Source of the DNA: Natronosalvus vescus | Lineage (GTDB): Archaea; Halobacteriota; Halobacteria; Halobacteriales; Natrialbaceae | Direction: 5' to 3' | Assembly: GCF_023973145.1 (NCBI RefSeq) | Contig: NZ_CP099546.1 | Span: 2,480,001-2,544,000 of the forward strand | DNA length: 64,000 bases | Shown: in pieces, positions 1 through 8,265 of the stretch | Position numbering within the stretch: the stretch's first letter is position 1 | Layout of the letters: every line of letters starts with the position of its first letter | The notes under the pieces: model-generated | What the model was told of the DNA's origin: nothing | The model's database searches: none | Seen by the model: the letters and a program-made list of their open reading frames with translations, nothing else | Translations under genes and position numbers: made by a program

Positions 1-162
1 GTGGGGTTGAGACGCCATCACTGTACCAATTTAGAGCATGTTATTATTAGCTCACCAGAAAGTACTTGCTGGTGACTCTAAGAAACCATATATGAAGCGA
101 CGAGCCATCCTCACAGGGATCGGTATTACTGAACTCATATGTAATCTAACCGGTCATATGCA
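1..162. other. Left-edge AT-rich non-coding stretch
   Basis: This stretch has lower GC than the rest of the window. It contains an ATATATG-like sequence near 88-94. A 24-codon frame at 92-166 (+) starts MKRRAIL, like many haloarchaeal exported-protein N-termini, but it stops at once. Its stop overlaps the ATG of the next small frame (ATGA at 163-166). It may be the decayed 5' end of an exported protein gene. Nothing else is supportable here. Confidence 0.3.
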
Positions 163-372
163 ATGACAATGAGTGCTGTAAATGTTGTAGAGAACCTTGT
201 CGTGAATAGCGCAACTGTGACTGCTGTAGAATATATCGTGATGCACTCTGATGCCCCTTCGTTATATGCGCTTGCCAGAGTTATACTCAGAAATATTACA
301 CTTTTGTTTGTCATGAGCGTACTCTCGGTTATCGTATTCTTGTTTTTCATGAAGTTACTAGGTCATAGGTGA
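163..372 (+). CDS. Possible small membrane protein (69 aa), uncertain
   Basis: This is a short frame with one clear hydrophobic segment near its C-terminus (about residues 42-63, VILRNITLLFVMSVLSV...). The N-terminal half is only mildly hydrophobic. Its ATG overlaps the stop of a 24-codon frame beginning at 92 that starts with MKRRAIL, so it could be coupled to that frame or be its frameshifted continuation. It sits in an AT-rich accessory patch next to an insertion sequence. I do not recognise a family, and the frame may be non-coding. Confidence 0.25.
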   Translation: MTMSAVNVVENLVVNSATVTAVEYIVMHSDAPSLYALARVILRNITLLFVMSVLSVIVFLFFMKLLGHR

Positions 373-426
373 ACTGACAGTCGAGGGTTGTTTTCACACG
401 AGTTGCAAATTGTCACTTACCAACCG

Positions 427-612
427 CTACAAACCCAGCTGTCCTAACCGCTCAGCGAATTCAGTCACGGAACCGAGTTCTCCGTTGTAGTGGGTCTAAA
501 GGTCGCCAGTACTCCGGAAGAACATCGGACACTCGGGGCAGTGGTGGCGCTCAGTACCGACTCTGTACTGAACTTTCATCTTTGCGATGGTCGATCCTGC
601 CGAGTGCCACAT
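427..612 (-). pseudogene. Zinc-finger-like small protein remnant with internal TAG
   Basis: Read leftward from ATG at 612, this frame encodes about 61 residues interrupted by TAG at 498-496. The segment HHCPECPMFFRSTGDL followed by x-T-H has the spacing of a C2H2 finger (C-x2-C-x3-F-x5-L-x2-H), but the second histidine is absent. After the stop the frame runs on to TAG at 429-427. The insertion element at 622 begins nine bases upstream of the ATG and would cut off its promoter. It is most likely a decayed gene. A chance frame is the alternative. Confidence 0.35.
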
Positions 613-621
613 TCGCGCCCT

Positions 622-1557
622 GGGTCTTGTTTAGACGCGCGAGATCGGCCGGGTTAGGCCCTGATCGATTGTTCGATGTTTCTGACGGCAGCCTTTAGGA
701 CGAGTTCTCGGAACTGCCCAAACCACGTTCTTGCCTTAAGTGTGGAACCGAAACGCTTGCGCAACGCGAAAAATATCGATTCTGCGATAGACCGTTGATG
801 GTAGGTTTCATCATCAATCCGAGCATTGTGCGCAGCGTCGAGCGAGTAGAACTCACGATGCTTGATTACCGGTCTAATCCCCTCGTTTCGTAGCATCTGC
901 CGGAGTTCATCCCAATCAAACCCTTTGTCAGCGACGACAGTTTCCACGGTGCTGAGATTTCTTTTCAGGACTTGCCACGCAATCTGCGTGTCATGTGGTA
1001 GGTTCATCGAGCAGTGTACATCGAGAATGGCTCGCGTAGAACAGTCTACGAGAATAGTGGTTTTGACCGACTCAAACGTCCCTTTGACGCGTTTTGCGTA
1101 GTTATGACTCGACGAGCGATGAGCGATGCTGGTCGAGTCGATTGCTTGTACCTCTCCGGTATCGAATAGTTCCGCCGACAGCTGCAACAGCATCCGCCAG
1201 ACGGGCATCTTGAGATCTTGTTTTCGAGCACAAACGGTGGTGAAGTCCGGCAGCTCATCCGGTGAAAGGCCGAGTTTGGCGACAATAGCAGGCATTTCTC
1301 GAAGAACGTCTAGCAACCGTCGGTAGGAGTGATCGAGGTATTCTCGAAGACCATGGATCGCTACGATCACCCAATCGGCGTAGCCATCTTTTCCTTTGCT
1401 GAGAGGTTCTTTCGAACCGCTTCCGACAGCTTTTTGAGACAATTCGACACATCGTTCGGTGAAGCGGGCCAGTTTGGAGTGCACATCCACCTGTGCTCGC
1501 TTCATTTCCTAGAAATCCCGACATAGAGGCAATATTACTAGCGTCTAAACACGGCCC
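622..1557 (-). mobile_element. IS5-type insertion sequence, complete (936 bp)
   Basis: The element is bounded by imperfect 17-bp terminal inverted repeats that match at 15 positions: 622-638 (GGGTCTTGTTTAGACGC) and 1541-1557 read on the other strand (GGGCCGTGTTTAGACGC). It is flanked by a perfect 7-bp direct repeat GCGCCCT at 615-621 and 1558-1564, which is a target site duplication. One transposase gene fills it, read leftward. Intact ends, an intact duplication and an open transposase frame suggest a recent insertion. Confidence 0.93.
654..1505 (-). CDS. IS5 family DDE transposase
   Basis: The 283-aa protein has the DDE layout of IS5-group transposases: an N-terminal helical DNA-binding part, then the first Asp in VQAIDSTSIAHR (about residues 118-129), a second Asp in ETVVADKGFDWDELR (about 188-202) and the terminal Glu region YHQRSIAESIFFALRKRFG (about 236-254, Y-x2-R-x3-E with basic residues following). 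Length fits a single-ORF haloarchaeal IS5 member. It lies wholly inside the inverted repeats at 622 and 1557 and shows no frameshift, so it should be able to transpose. The exact IS name was not determined. Confidence 0.9.
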   Translation of the reverse strand: MKRAQVDVHSKLARFTERCVELSQKAVGSGSKEPLSKGKDGYADWVIVAIHGLREYLDHSYRRLLDVLREMPAIVAKLGLSPDELPDFTTVCARKQDLKMPVWRMLLQLSAELFDTGEVQAIDSTSIAHRSSSHNYAKRVKGTFESVKTTILVDCSTRAILDVHCSMNLPHDTQIAWQVLKRNLSTVETVVADKGFDWDELRQMLRNEGIRPVIKHREFYSLDAAHNARIDDETYHQRSIAESIFFALRKRFGSTLKARTWFGQFRELVLKAAVRNIEQSIRA

Positions 1558-1565
1558 GCGCCCTG

Positions 1566-1622
1566 TATTCAGCAGAAACTGAATGTTCTACTCAGATTCT
1601 GTCAGAAACAGCCTGCTGAATA
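1566..1622. repeat. Inverted repeat TATTCAGCAG / CTGCTGAATA
   Basis: A perfect 10-bp inverted repeat (1566-1575 and 1613-1622) encloses 37 bp. The left arm sits directly after the target duplication of the insertion sequence. A related arm, TATTCAGCA, recurs at 2644-2652 in the left-arm orientation, preceded by sequence that also resembles the DNA flanking the insertion (604-617 and 2625-2638). This looks like the ends of another, degraded mobile element, or a hairpin-type MITE. Confidence 0.5.
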
Positions 1623-1756
1623 TAGAGCATGGATGCACCACAAAGACCCCGTTTGTTTCACACCGAAAGCGGTGAACCATCTGTTCACTACACGTACGCA
1701 CCGAATCCAAAGCCCCACTGTAGCAGGGTATTCACTCCGGTGATGAGTAGTGCGAC

Positions 1757-2482
1757 TCAGCTATCAGTACGAGGCGTACCTGTTACACCAGCCCTGATCA
1801 TGTGGAATATTACCACCCACGCCAATCCTATCCAAATTAGTAGCGGCCAAATTGATTGGAAGACCCCGAAAGCCATCTGAATGTATGGGAAGGCAAAGGC
1901 TGCGATAATCACCGCTAAGCCAGCTCCTGCAAATGCGACCTCTTGCTTTGGAGAAGCGTTCGAAGCCACCGCTATCCATCCGAGAATCAGCGCGTATGGA
2001 ATAAGCGTTATTCCCTTGAGAACGGTCTCGAGCATAAATGTGAAATCTAGGCCGCCATGTTGGTATGATGTTGCTAATATGTAGAGTTCACCGTTCTCTT
2101 CGAGAAGGCTGTAGGTAATATAGTCACCATGCCCGTCGGAAGGAAACTCAGGTCGTTCCGAATACTGGTCGCAATAATACACAAACGGTCTACAATGCTT
2201 CATATTGTAGGATTGCCATCCAGTTGAGCCTACTGGTTGCTCTTTGACTTCCAGAAAGAGCCGTTGGGCGTCACCAGAGAGTTCACTCACAGAAGTTGGA
2301 CTGGCCCAATCAATATAGTCCTGGTTAGTTTGGTCGAAAGCGTCGGTCGAGTTATGAGCAACCTCATACCTCGGTTCATTTGAATGATAGGGGTTAAGAA
2401 CGAGTACTGCCGGGTGAAAAACGCAAATTAACAGGAGGAGGATTACAAGTGCTGAGAAAACTGACACTCGCCGAAATCTCAT
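1757..2482 (-). CDS. Membrane protein of unknown function (241 aa)
   Basis: The N-terminal segment (about residues 8-30, SALVILLLLICVFHPAVLVL) is a signal anchor. A 100-residue extracytoplasmic part follows with two cysteines (HCRPFVYYC, about residues 96-104). Three transmembrane segments then occupy about residues 150-230. The extracellular part contains the phrase ELSGDAQRLFLE, which I associate with small haloarchaeal membrane proteins without assigned function. GC is lower than in the housekeeping genes. The gene lies between TATTCAGCA-type repeats (1613-1622, 2644-2652) and may have arrived with them. No function can be assigned. Confidence 0.75.
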   Translation of the reverse strand: MRFRRVSVFSALVILLLLICVFHPAVLVLNPYHSNEPRYEVAHNSTDAFDQTNQDYIDWASPTSVSELSGDAQRLFLEVKEQPVGSTGWQSYNMKHCRPFVYYCDQYSERPEFPSDGHGDYITYSLLEENGELYILATSYQHGGLDFTFMLETVLKGITLIPYALILGWIAVASNASPKQEVAFAGAGLAVIIAAFAFPYIQMAFGVFQSIWPLLIWIGLAWVVIFHMIRAGVTGTPRTDS

Positions 2483-2916
2483 ACCACTTCACTTGTGTGA
2501 TTTTATAAGTCCTTTCTGGTCACAGTACAGGTGTTCGGGAAAGCGGGGCATGATACCAAACAGTCATACGATATCGTTCACCTGTACTTAGCGAACACTA
2601 CCATCGCAGATCGTCTCTCAGTCTGTGCCACGTTCGCGCTGTGTATTCAGCACAACTCCTGAAAACCATCACAAATCAAGGGATTCACAGGATCACAGTC
2701 GCCGCACTTCTCTCCGTACGTACTAGGTGGTCACTAGGAACGGTTCGTCAACTCGAGTGCTCACCGCTAAATCGGCTACGAACCGACCAGTTCGTTTCTC
2801 GGTTACGCCTGCTGGAGGATGGACGCTGGACGTAAAAAATCGGCGGCGAGGGTTCGGATCTGGTTCGATAGTAAACACCGACACGCTTTGACACTGCCGA
2901 ACCATATTTATACAAA
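2483..2916. other. Intergenic region without a supported gene
   Basis: This 434-bp stretch holds the TATTCAGCA arm at 2644-2652 and the GTGCCACGTTCGCGC segment at 2625-2639, which matches 604-617 with one mismatch. Short overlapping frames on both strands here look unlike proteins. A TTTATAC-like box near 2906 lies a short distance before the next gene. Confidence 0.5.
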
Positions 2917-3363
2917 ATGGGTGTACGAGCGGAACGATCCGGCGAGACGAACCCGTTCGGTGACGTCCTCCTATTTGGCGCGTTCGTCCCAATCGGGACG
3001 CTGATAGCACTCACTCATACACCACTCACAACTCACACCGACTTGCTTCCGATCGTGTGGGCAGGGATCGTCGTCTCGGCGACGGCAGGGATTGGACTGT
3101 GGAGTGAAATCCCCTCGTCCGCGCTCCTCCTCGGTGGCGTCGTCGGATTGGGAAGCGGCTGGCTCTTCGCCTCGTGGGCGTTCGACCTCGGGCTTCCGGT
3201 CGTGTTAGCGGCGCTGGGGGCGGCATCTATCGCCTTCGGGGCCAGCCTCGTGTACGTCTCCCGACTGTACCGGGGTGTCGAAGCGACGGGGCGAATGGGC
3301 GTGTGGCGCTACCTATTTCTCGCGCTGGGGGCGATCCCGTTCGGTGTGTTGTTCCTCCGGTAG
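2917..3363 (+). CDS. Four-helix membrane protein of unknown function (148 aa)
   Basis: After a short polar N-terminus (GVRAERSGETNPFGD) the protein is almost entirely hydrophobic. It has about four transmembrane segments, at residues 18-36, 45-62, 68-100 and 128-147, and ends in a positively charged tip. An ATATTTATAC box at about 2904-2912 lies only about 10 nt before the chosen ATG, so a start further downstream is possible, although no good internal ATG is present near the N-terminus. It stands alone between the accessory patch and the M24 gene. No family is recognised. Confidence 0.65.
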   Translation: MGVRAERSGETNPFGDVLLFGAFVPIGTLIALTHTPLTTHTDLLPIVWAGIVVSATAGIGLWSEIPSSALLLGGVVGLGSGWLFASWAFDLGLPVVLAALGAASIAFGASLVYVSRLYRGVEATGRMGVWRYLFLALGAIPFGVLFLR

Positions 3364-3553
3364 CGAACACGTCCCTCCCCCGGTGCACCACCGGCGTTCG
3401 GCGTGCGCGAACGAATCGGCTCGCTGACTGTACGTTTCTCCACTCGGAGGACGAACGGCGGCGCAATCCACTCGAGGTCGCACGACGCCCCGGGAAGGGG
3501 ACTCCTAAGCCGCCTCCTGAACCCTTTTAGTGTGACGGACTGAGTGGTCTCAC

Positions 3554-4771
3554 ATGGCCACGACACTCCCCGAAAGCGAGTTCGACGACCGCCTCGAGCG
3601 CGTTCGCGAGCGCATCGTCGACGCCGAGGTCGACGCCGGCGTCTGGTTCGGCGCGACGAGCATCGAGTACCTCACGGGCTTCGATCACATCCAGACCGAG
3701 CGGCCGGTCGTCCTCGCGGTGACGGGGGATCGGATCGAGATCACGGTGCCCCGCCTCGAGGTCGAACGCGTCGAGACCAACCCACGGATCGACGCCGTCC
3801 ACCACTACCGAGATTTCCCCGGCGGCGAGCCGATCGGCGTCGCGACGTCGATGCTCGAGGGACTCGACGTCGAATCGATCGCGGCCGACGCGGAGGGTGC
3901 GCCGGGGACGATGGGCTACCAGGGGCCGACGCTCGCGGAGGCTGCCGACGCGGAACTCGAGGTCGAGACCCAGGGCTGGGTGAGCCGGATGCGCTGGGAG
4001 AAGAGCGACGCCGAGGTCGACCTGATCCGGGAGTCGGCGAAGTGGGCGAACCTGGGCCACCGCTATCTCGCAGAGTACACCGCCGTCGGCGAACATCCGG
4101 CGACGGTGAGCCAGCGGGCCTCGATGGACGCCTCCCGGGCGATGCTCGATACTCTCGGCGACCGATACGTCGCCCGCACGCGTGGGTCGGGGCCGGTACA
4201 CGCCGGCTACATCACCGGCCCGCAGACGGCCCTGCCCCATGGCCACACCGCCAACCGACGGCTCGCGGAAGGCGACGTCCTCGTCACCGGCGCGTCGGCG
4301 AACGTCGACGGCTACCACTCCGAACTCGAGCGGACGATGTTCCTGGGCGAGCCCACGGACGAGCAGGGTCACTACTTCGAGGTGATGCTCGAGGCCCAGA
4401 CCATCGCCATCGACGCGCTCGGCCCAGGCGTCTCGATCGCTCACGTCGACGACGTCGTCGACTCCTACTTCGAGGAGCAGGGCGTCGCCGACCTGGCCCA
4501 GCACCACGTCGGCCACAACATCGGGATGGGCGGTCACGAACCGCCGTACATCGACCGCGGGTGGGACGACTACTGTGAACGGGAGTATACGACCTACGAC
4601 GCGGACGACGCCGTCATGCGCCCTGGCCACGTCTGGACGATCGAACCCGGCATCTACACGGACGAGGCGGGTTATCGCCACTCCGATACCATTGCGATCA
4701 CCGAGGACGGCATCGAGTGGCTCACGTACTTCCCACGCGACCTCGAGTCGAACGTGATCGACCTCGAGTAG
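3554..4771 (+). CDS. M24 family aminopeptidase-like protein (Xaa-Pro peptidase fold)
   Basis: The 405-aa protein has the creatinase-type N-terminal domain (residues about 10-150) followed by a pita-bread M24 domain (about 155-400). Landmarks are PHGHTANRRLAEGD (228-241), VGHNIGMGGHEPP (319-331) and TIEPGIY (362-368). By eye alignment to prolidases, only His321 and Glu364 of the five usual metal ligands are kept. The other three appear as Gly246, Glu257 and Ser377 in place of Asp, Asp and Glu. It may therefore be a metal-free hydrolase like creatinase, or a binding protein. The ATG start follows an AT-rich CCTTTTAGTG promoter-like stretch. Confidence 0.85.
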   Translation: MATTLPESEFDDRLERVRERIVDAEVDAGVWFGATSIEYLTGFDHIQTERPVVLAVTGDRIEITVPRLEVERVETNPRIDAVHHYRDFPGGEPIGVATSMLEGLDVESIAADAEGAPGTMGYQGPTLAEAADAELEVETQGWVSRMRWEKSDAEVDLIRESAKWANLGHRYLAEYTAVGEHPATVSQRASMDASRAMLDTLGDRYVARTRGSGPVHAGYITGPQTALPHGHTANRRLAEGDVLVTGASANVDGYHSELERTMFLGEPTDEQGHYFEVMLEAQTIAIDALGPGVSIAHVDDVVDSYFEEQGVADLAQHHVGHNIGMGGHEPPYIDRGWDDYCEREYTTYDADDAVMRPGHVWTIEPGIYTDEAGYRHSDTIAITEDGIEWLTYFPRDLESNVIDLE

Positions 4772-4892
4772 TCAGGAGTGGTGGTTTACGAGTGGAGATG
4801 CAACGATCGGATGTGCTGCGAGTGGCGATGTTGGTACTCGAGCGGCCCCGACTCGATAGCCGGAACTATCCGTCTACGACCTCACCAGCCGC

Positions 4893-6536
4893 TCACGGTG
4901 GCGTCGGCATCGGCTGGAGGACGTTCGACTCACAGCTGTGGCGATAGAACTGTCGGTACTGTCTGTCGCGGCTTTCGGGATCCGAAATCGTCTCGTGGGT
5001 GACCTGCTCGCTGACGATGTACATGTTGATCTGCACCAGTTCGCCCTCGTTCTCGACCGCCCAGCGTTCACAGAGGTGATCCCCGAGCATCGCCGCAGTG
5101 TCGGTGTGGTACCCGCCGCGCCGAACGCTGTTCATGTAGAAGCGTTCGCGGTAGGTGCCGTACTGCTTCTGGAGTTCGTCGTGCGGTCGGTCGTAGGTGA
5201 GCGGGCGGTCGTTGTACACGTCGACGTACTCGCCGCTTTCCGTTACCGCCGCGAAGACGTAGTAGCGATCGACCGTTCGCGGTTCGGGCGCGAACACGCC
5301 CCAGCCGATCGGCTGGTCGATCCCCAGACTCGAGGCGACCGTGTGAACTTCCCTGACGCCGACGGTCTCCTGGTAGCTCTCGACGAGCATCTCGTCTATG
5401 GCTTCCTCGATCGGTTGCTCGCCGTCGTGATCGACGACGGTGGCGACCGACTGGGCAGCGATCACGACCGACACGAACAGGATCGTGACGACGATGATCA
5501 CCATCGTGGCCGTGTACGTTATCGACCGATACTGGCGGACTCGGGAGCTCCTCGTCTGCGGATTCGGCACCGAACGAGCCGCAGCACAAAGTCGGTCACG
5601 CAGTGACTCGAGTCGTACCGCCTCCGGGCGAGTCGTGACGAACGCCTCGAGGCGATCCCAGACGGGCGTCTGAACGAACAACACCAGGCCGGCAAGGGCG
5701 ACGTAGGCGAACGCGCCGATGCGGACGGTGAGCGCGAAGGAGAGGTGGCCGCCGACGTAGAGGGTGAGCAGCGCCAGTCGCGACCAGCCGTGTGTGACCA
5801 GCAACAGCCAGCCACCGATCATCATCAGGTACCAGAGCATGCCGCCGTAGCCCAGCAAGGTGGTGAACTCTCGGGCGGTGTCGCCGAGGAGGAACGTCAT
5901 CTCGTCGAGGCCGAGCACCAGCGGTGCGGCCTCTCCCGCTCGCCAGGTGGTCGAGACGGATTTGATGACGCCGTTCGAGACGTACATGAACACCATCTGC
6001 CCCAGAATCAGCGCACTGGCGACGCTGGCGATGGCGGTTCTGGGCTCGCGCTCGCGGTGGGCGGCGTCGATCGACCAGCGTTCCCCGATCGGGAGGAAGA
6101 TCGCCCAGAACGTGAGCAGCCGAAACAGGGTGTCGGCGTAGCTCAACACCAGCGGGTTGTGGTGGTCGAGCGAGATGACGAACAGGAACGAGGCGATCAT
6201 CGCGAGGCGAGTCCTGTAGCCGACCAGCAACTGGAGTGCGAACAACCCCTGGACGACGAACAGGGCGGCGATCACCGTCGTACTCGTCGAGAGGTGGTAA
6301 AACGAGAACGCGTAGGGGGCGGCGATGTCGCGGGCGAGCGACCGGGGGACGACGCCGTGTTCGGTGTAGAACAGGTGGAAGTTCCGCGAGCGCAATCCAA
6401 GGTCGGCGAGAATCAACAGGGCGACGAACACGCGAAAGACGGCCAGTGCCCGCGTGTCGATGCTCACGCGGCGGCTGATGGCTTCGTGTAGCCGGCGAGA
6501 AATCGTCGAGCGGCGATGCATCGAGGTGGAGGGCAT
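4893..6536 (-). CDS. HTTM-domain membrane protein (vitamin K carboxylase-like)
   Basis: The 547-aa protein begins with a basic cytoplasmic stretch, then about eight to ten transmembrane segments over residues 30-380. The opening phrase ALAVFRVFVALLILADLGLR and the segment around FRLLTFWAIFLPIGERWSID are typical of HTTM proteins, which share a fold with the membrane part of vitamin K-dependent gamma-carboxylase. A soluble C-terminal domain of about 150 residues (GWGVFAPEPRTVDRYYVF...) follows. HTTM proteins are common in haloarchaea and their substrates are unknown. It is a single gene, convergent with the M24 gene. Confidence 0.8.
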   Translation of the reverse strand: MPSTSMHRRSTISRRLHEAISRRVSIDTRALAVFRVFVALLILADLGLRSRNFHLFYTEHGVVPRSLARDIAAPYAFSFYHLSTSTTVIAALFVVQGLFALQLLVGYRTRLAMIASFLFVISLDHHNPLVLSYADTLFRLLTFWAIFLPIGERWSIDAAHREREPRTAIASVASALILGQMVFMYVSNGVIKSVSTTWRAGEAAPLVLGLDEMTFLLGDTAREFTTLLGYGGMLWYLMMIGGWLLLVTHGWSRLALLTLYVGGHLSFALTVRIGAFAYVALAGLVLFVQTPVWDRLEAFVTTRPEAVRLESLRDRLCAAARSVPNPQTRSSRVRQYRSITYTATMVIIVVTILFVSVVIAAQSVATVVDHDGEQPIEEAIDEMLVESYQETVGVREVHTVASSLGIDQPIGWGVFAPEPRTVDRYYVFAAVTESGEYVDVYNDRPLTYDRPHDELQKQYGTYRERFYMNSVRRGGYHTDTAAMLGDHLCERWAVENEGELVQINMYIVSEQVTHETISDPESRDRQYRQFYRHSCESNVLQPMPTPP

Positions 6537-6641
6537 CTGTCACATTTCCCGCAGGGGGACGGGAAATACGTTTCTATCCCTCGAGCGAGCACACTCGGTC
6601 GAAACGGATGCAGCAGCCGAGCGGGCGATCGGTAGCGCCGA

Positions 6642-7718
6642 TCAGTCGTCAGCCGGAATCGCTCGAGGGATTCGAGGGGACGCCATCGCGAGGACGTCGT
6701 CGAAGAAGTCGAGGGTGTCCTCGGGGCCGGGGTTCGCTTCGGGGTGGTACTGGCGGGTGAGTACGTCGTACTCGATGCCGTCGAGACCTTCGGGGGTGTC
6801 GTCGTTGACGTTGATCTGGGAGATCTCGAGGTGCGCTCCTGGATCGGCGACGGTGTAGCCGTGGTTCTGGGTGGTCATGACGACCCGGCCCGACTCGAGG
6901 TCGAGTACGGGTTGGTTGACGCCGCGGTGGCCGAAGGTCATCTTCTCGGTGGTGCCTCCCAGCGCGCGGGCGACGATCTGCTGGCCGAGGCAGATGCCGG
7001 CGACGGGAAGTTCCTCGACGAAAGCCTCGACGAGCGAGACGGCCGCCCCGTAGTTGGCGGGGTCGCCTGGACCGTTAGAGACGAAGAGGACGTCGGGGTC
7101 GACGGCGTCGACGTCGGCGCTCGTGGCGTCGTGGGGGAAGACGTGGACGGTCGCCCCGCGGGCGAGCAGGGAGTCGACGATCGAGCCCTTGACGCCACAG
7201 TCGATCAGAGCGACGGTCGGCCCGTCGTTGTCGGCTCCGTGGACGGTCGGCTCGGCGACGCTGACCTGGGAACCGATCTCGGTGTGGTCGCTCATGGCTT
7301 TACAGCGCTCGAGTTCGGCGACGGCGTCGTCTGGGGTGGCGTGTTCGCCGACGGCGATCCCACACTTCATGGCGCCACCTTCGCGCACGTCGGTGACGAC
7401 GTCGCGGGTGTCAAGGTGGTCGACGGCGGGGACGCCCTCGGCCTCGAGCCAGGCGGCGACCTCGTCGGTGAGTTCGCGGGCCAGGACGGCTCGCGGGTGG
7501 ACGCGATCGGACTCGAAGCGCTCCTCGCGGACGCCGTAGTTGCCGATCAGCGGGTACGAGAAGGTCAGGATCTGTTCCTCGTAGGATGGATCCGTCAGAC
7601 TTTCTTCGTAGCCCGTGTACGCTGTTGTGAAAACCAGTTCCCCGCGTGCAGTCCCAGGAGCACGACCACGTCCCTCGAGTACGTGTCCGCTCTCCAGCGC
7701 TACGTAGGCCGGGTTCAT
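6642..7718 (-). CDS. carA: Carbamoyl-phosphate synthase small subunit
   Basis: This is the glutaminase subunit of carbamoyl-phosphate synthase, which supplies ammonia for carbamoyl phosphate used in pyrimidine and arginine synthesis. Residues 1-150 form the CarA-specific N-terminal domain (LVFTTAYTGYEESLTDPSY). The class I glutamine amidotransferase domain follows with nucleophile Cys243 (GICLGQQ) and the His325/Glu327 pair (YHPEANPGP). At 358 aa it is full length. The large subunit carB is not in the window. It is divergent from the Lrp-type regulator at 7821, with a palindrome between them. It starts in the ATG of CATTACGAG read leftward. Confidence 0.97.
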   Translation of the reverse strand: MNPAYVALESGHVLEGRGRAPGTARGELVFTTAYTGYEESLTDPSYEEQILTFSYPLIGNYGVREERFESDRVHPRAVLARELTDEVAAWLEAEGVPAVDHLDTRDVVTDVREGGAMKCGIAVGEHATPDDAVAELERCKAMSDHTEIGSQVSVAEPTVHGADNDGPTVALIDCGVKGSIVDSLLARGATVHVFPHDATSADVDAVDPDVLFVSNGPGDPANYGAAVSLVEAFVEELPVAGICLGQQIVARALGGTTEKMTFGHRGVNQPVLDLESGRVVMTTQNHGYTVADPGAHLEISQINVNDDTPEGLDGIEYDVLTRQYHPEANPGPEDTLDFFDDVLAMASPRIPRAIPADD

Positions 7719-7769
7719 TACGAGATACGTATTAGATCGTGCACCATAAGTGTTGTCTTCGAAGCGAAG

Positions 7770-7784
7770 TTACGAATTTCGTAA
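7770..7784. promoter_or_regulatory. Palindrome TTACGA-ATT-TCGTAA between carA and lrp
   Basis: This is a perfect inverted repeat with 6-bp arms and a 3-bp centre, placed 37 bp before the Lrp-type start and 52 bp before carA. Lrp/AsnC proteins bind imperfect palindromes of about this size, and often their own promoter. The position suits an operator that serves both divergent genes. A second short palindrome, CTTCGAAG, lies beside it at 7757-7764. Confidence 0.5.
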
Positions 7785-7820
7785 TCATCAAGTAGGCGTC
7801 ACGCGAACACCTAGATCTCA

Positions 7821-8234
7821 ATGGACGATCTCGACCGACACATCCTGAACATCCTCCGGCGAGACGCCCGCACGCCGTACACGGAGATCGCCGAGGAAGT
7901 GGGGACGAGCGAGGGTACCGTGCGAAACCGCGTCGAACGGATGAACGACGATGGCGTCATCGAACGGTTCACCGTCACCACGCGCACGGGGAACGTGAAG
8001 GCGATGCTCGAGATCAGCGTCGCCGTCGACGTCGACACCGCGAGCGTCTCCGAACGCATGGCCGAGTGGGAGGAAGTCGACTTCGTCTGGCAGGTTTCGG
8101 GCGAACAGGACATCGTCCTCGTCGTCGACGCGGCAGACACCCGCGGGGTCAACGCCTTGATCACGCAAGCGCGCGAGCAAGAGGAGGTCGTGAGTACGAA
8201 AACGCGGTTGATTCTCGAGGAGATGCTGGGGTAA
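7821..8234 (+). CDS. Lrp/AsnC family transcriptional regulator
   Basis: The 137-aa protein has an N-terminal winged helix-turn-helix (residues about 3-55, ILRRDARTPYTEIAEEVGTSEGTVRNR) and a C-terminal RAM-type ligand domain (about 65-135, with VSGEQDIVLVVDAAD). Family members respond to amino acids and regulate nitrogen and amino acid metabolism. The divergent neighbour carA depends on glutamine, so a glutamine- or amino-acid-linked control is plausible but inferred. The ATG at 7821 is 102 bp from carA. Confidence 0.93.
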   Translation: MDDLDRHILNILRRDARTPYTEIAEEVGTSEGTVRNRVERMNDDGVIERFTVTTRTGNVKAMLEISVAVDVDTASVSERMAEWEEVDFVWQVSGEQDIVLVVDAADTRGVNALITQAREQEEVVSTKTRLILEEMLG

Positions 8235-8265
8235 TCGACGACACGGAACCGCTGGTACGAGCCGG

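Noticed and set aside
135-350. 71-codon frame on the - strand at the left edge
   Set aside because: Overlaps the small + strand frame, with Thr/Ala-rich composition and no recognisable feature.
3527-4681. 384-codon frame on the - strand
   Set aside because: Antisense of the M24 gene; no motif, extreme composition.
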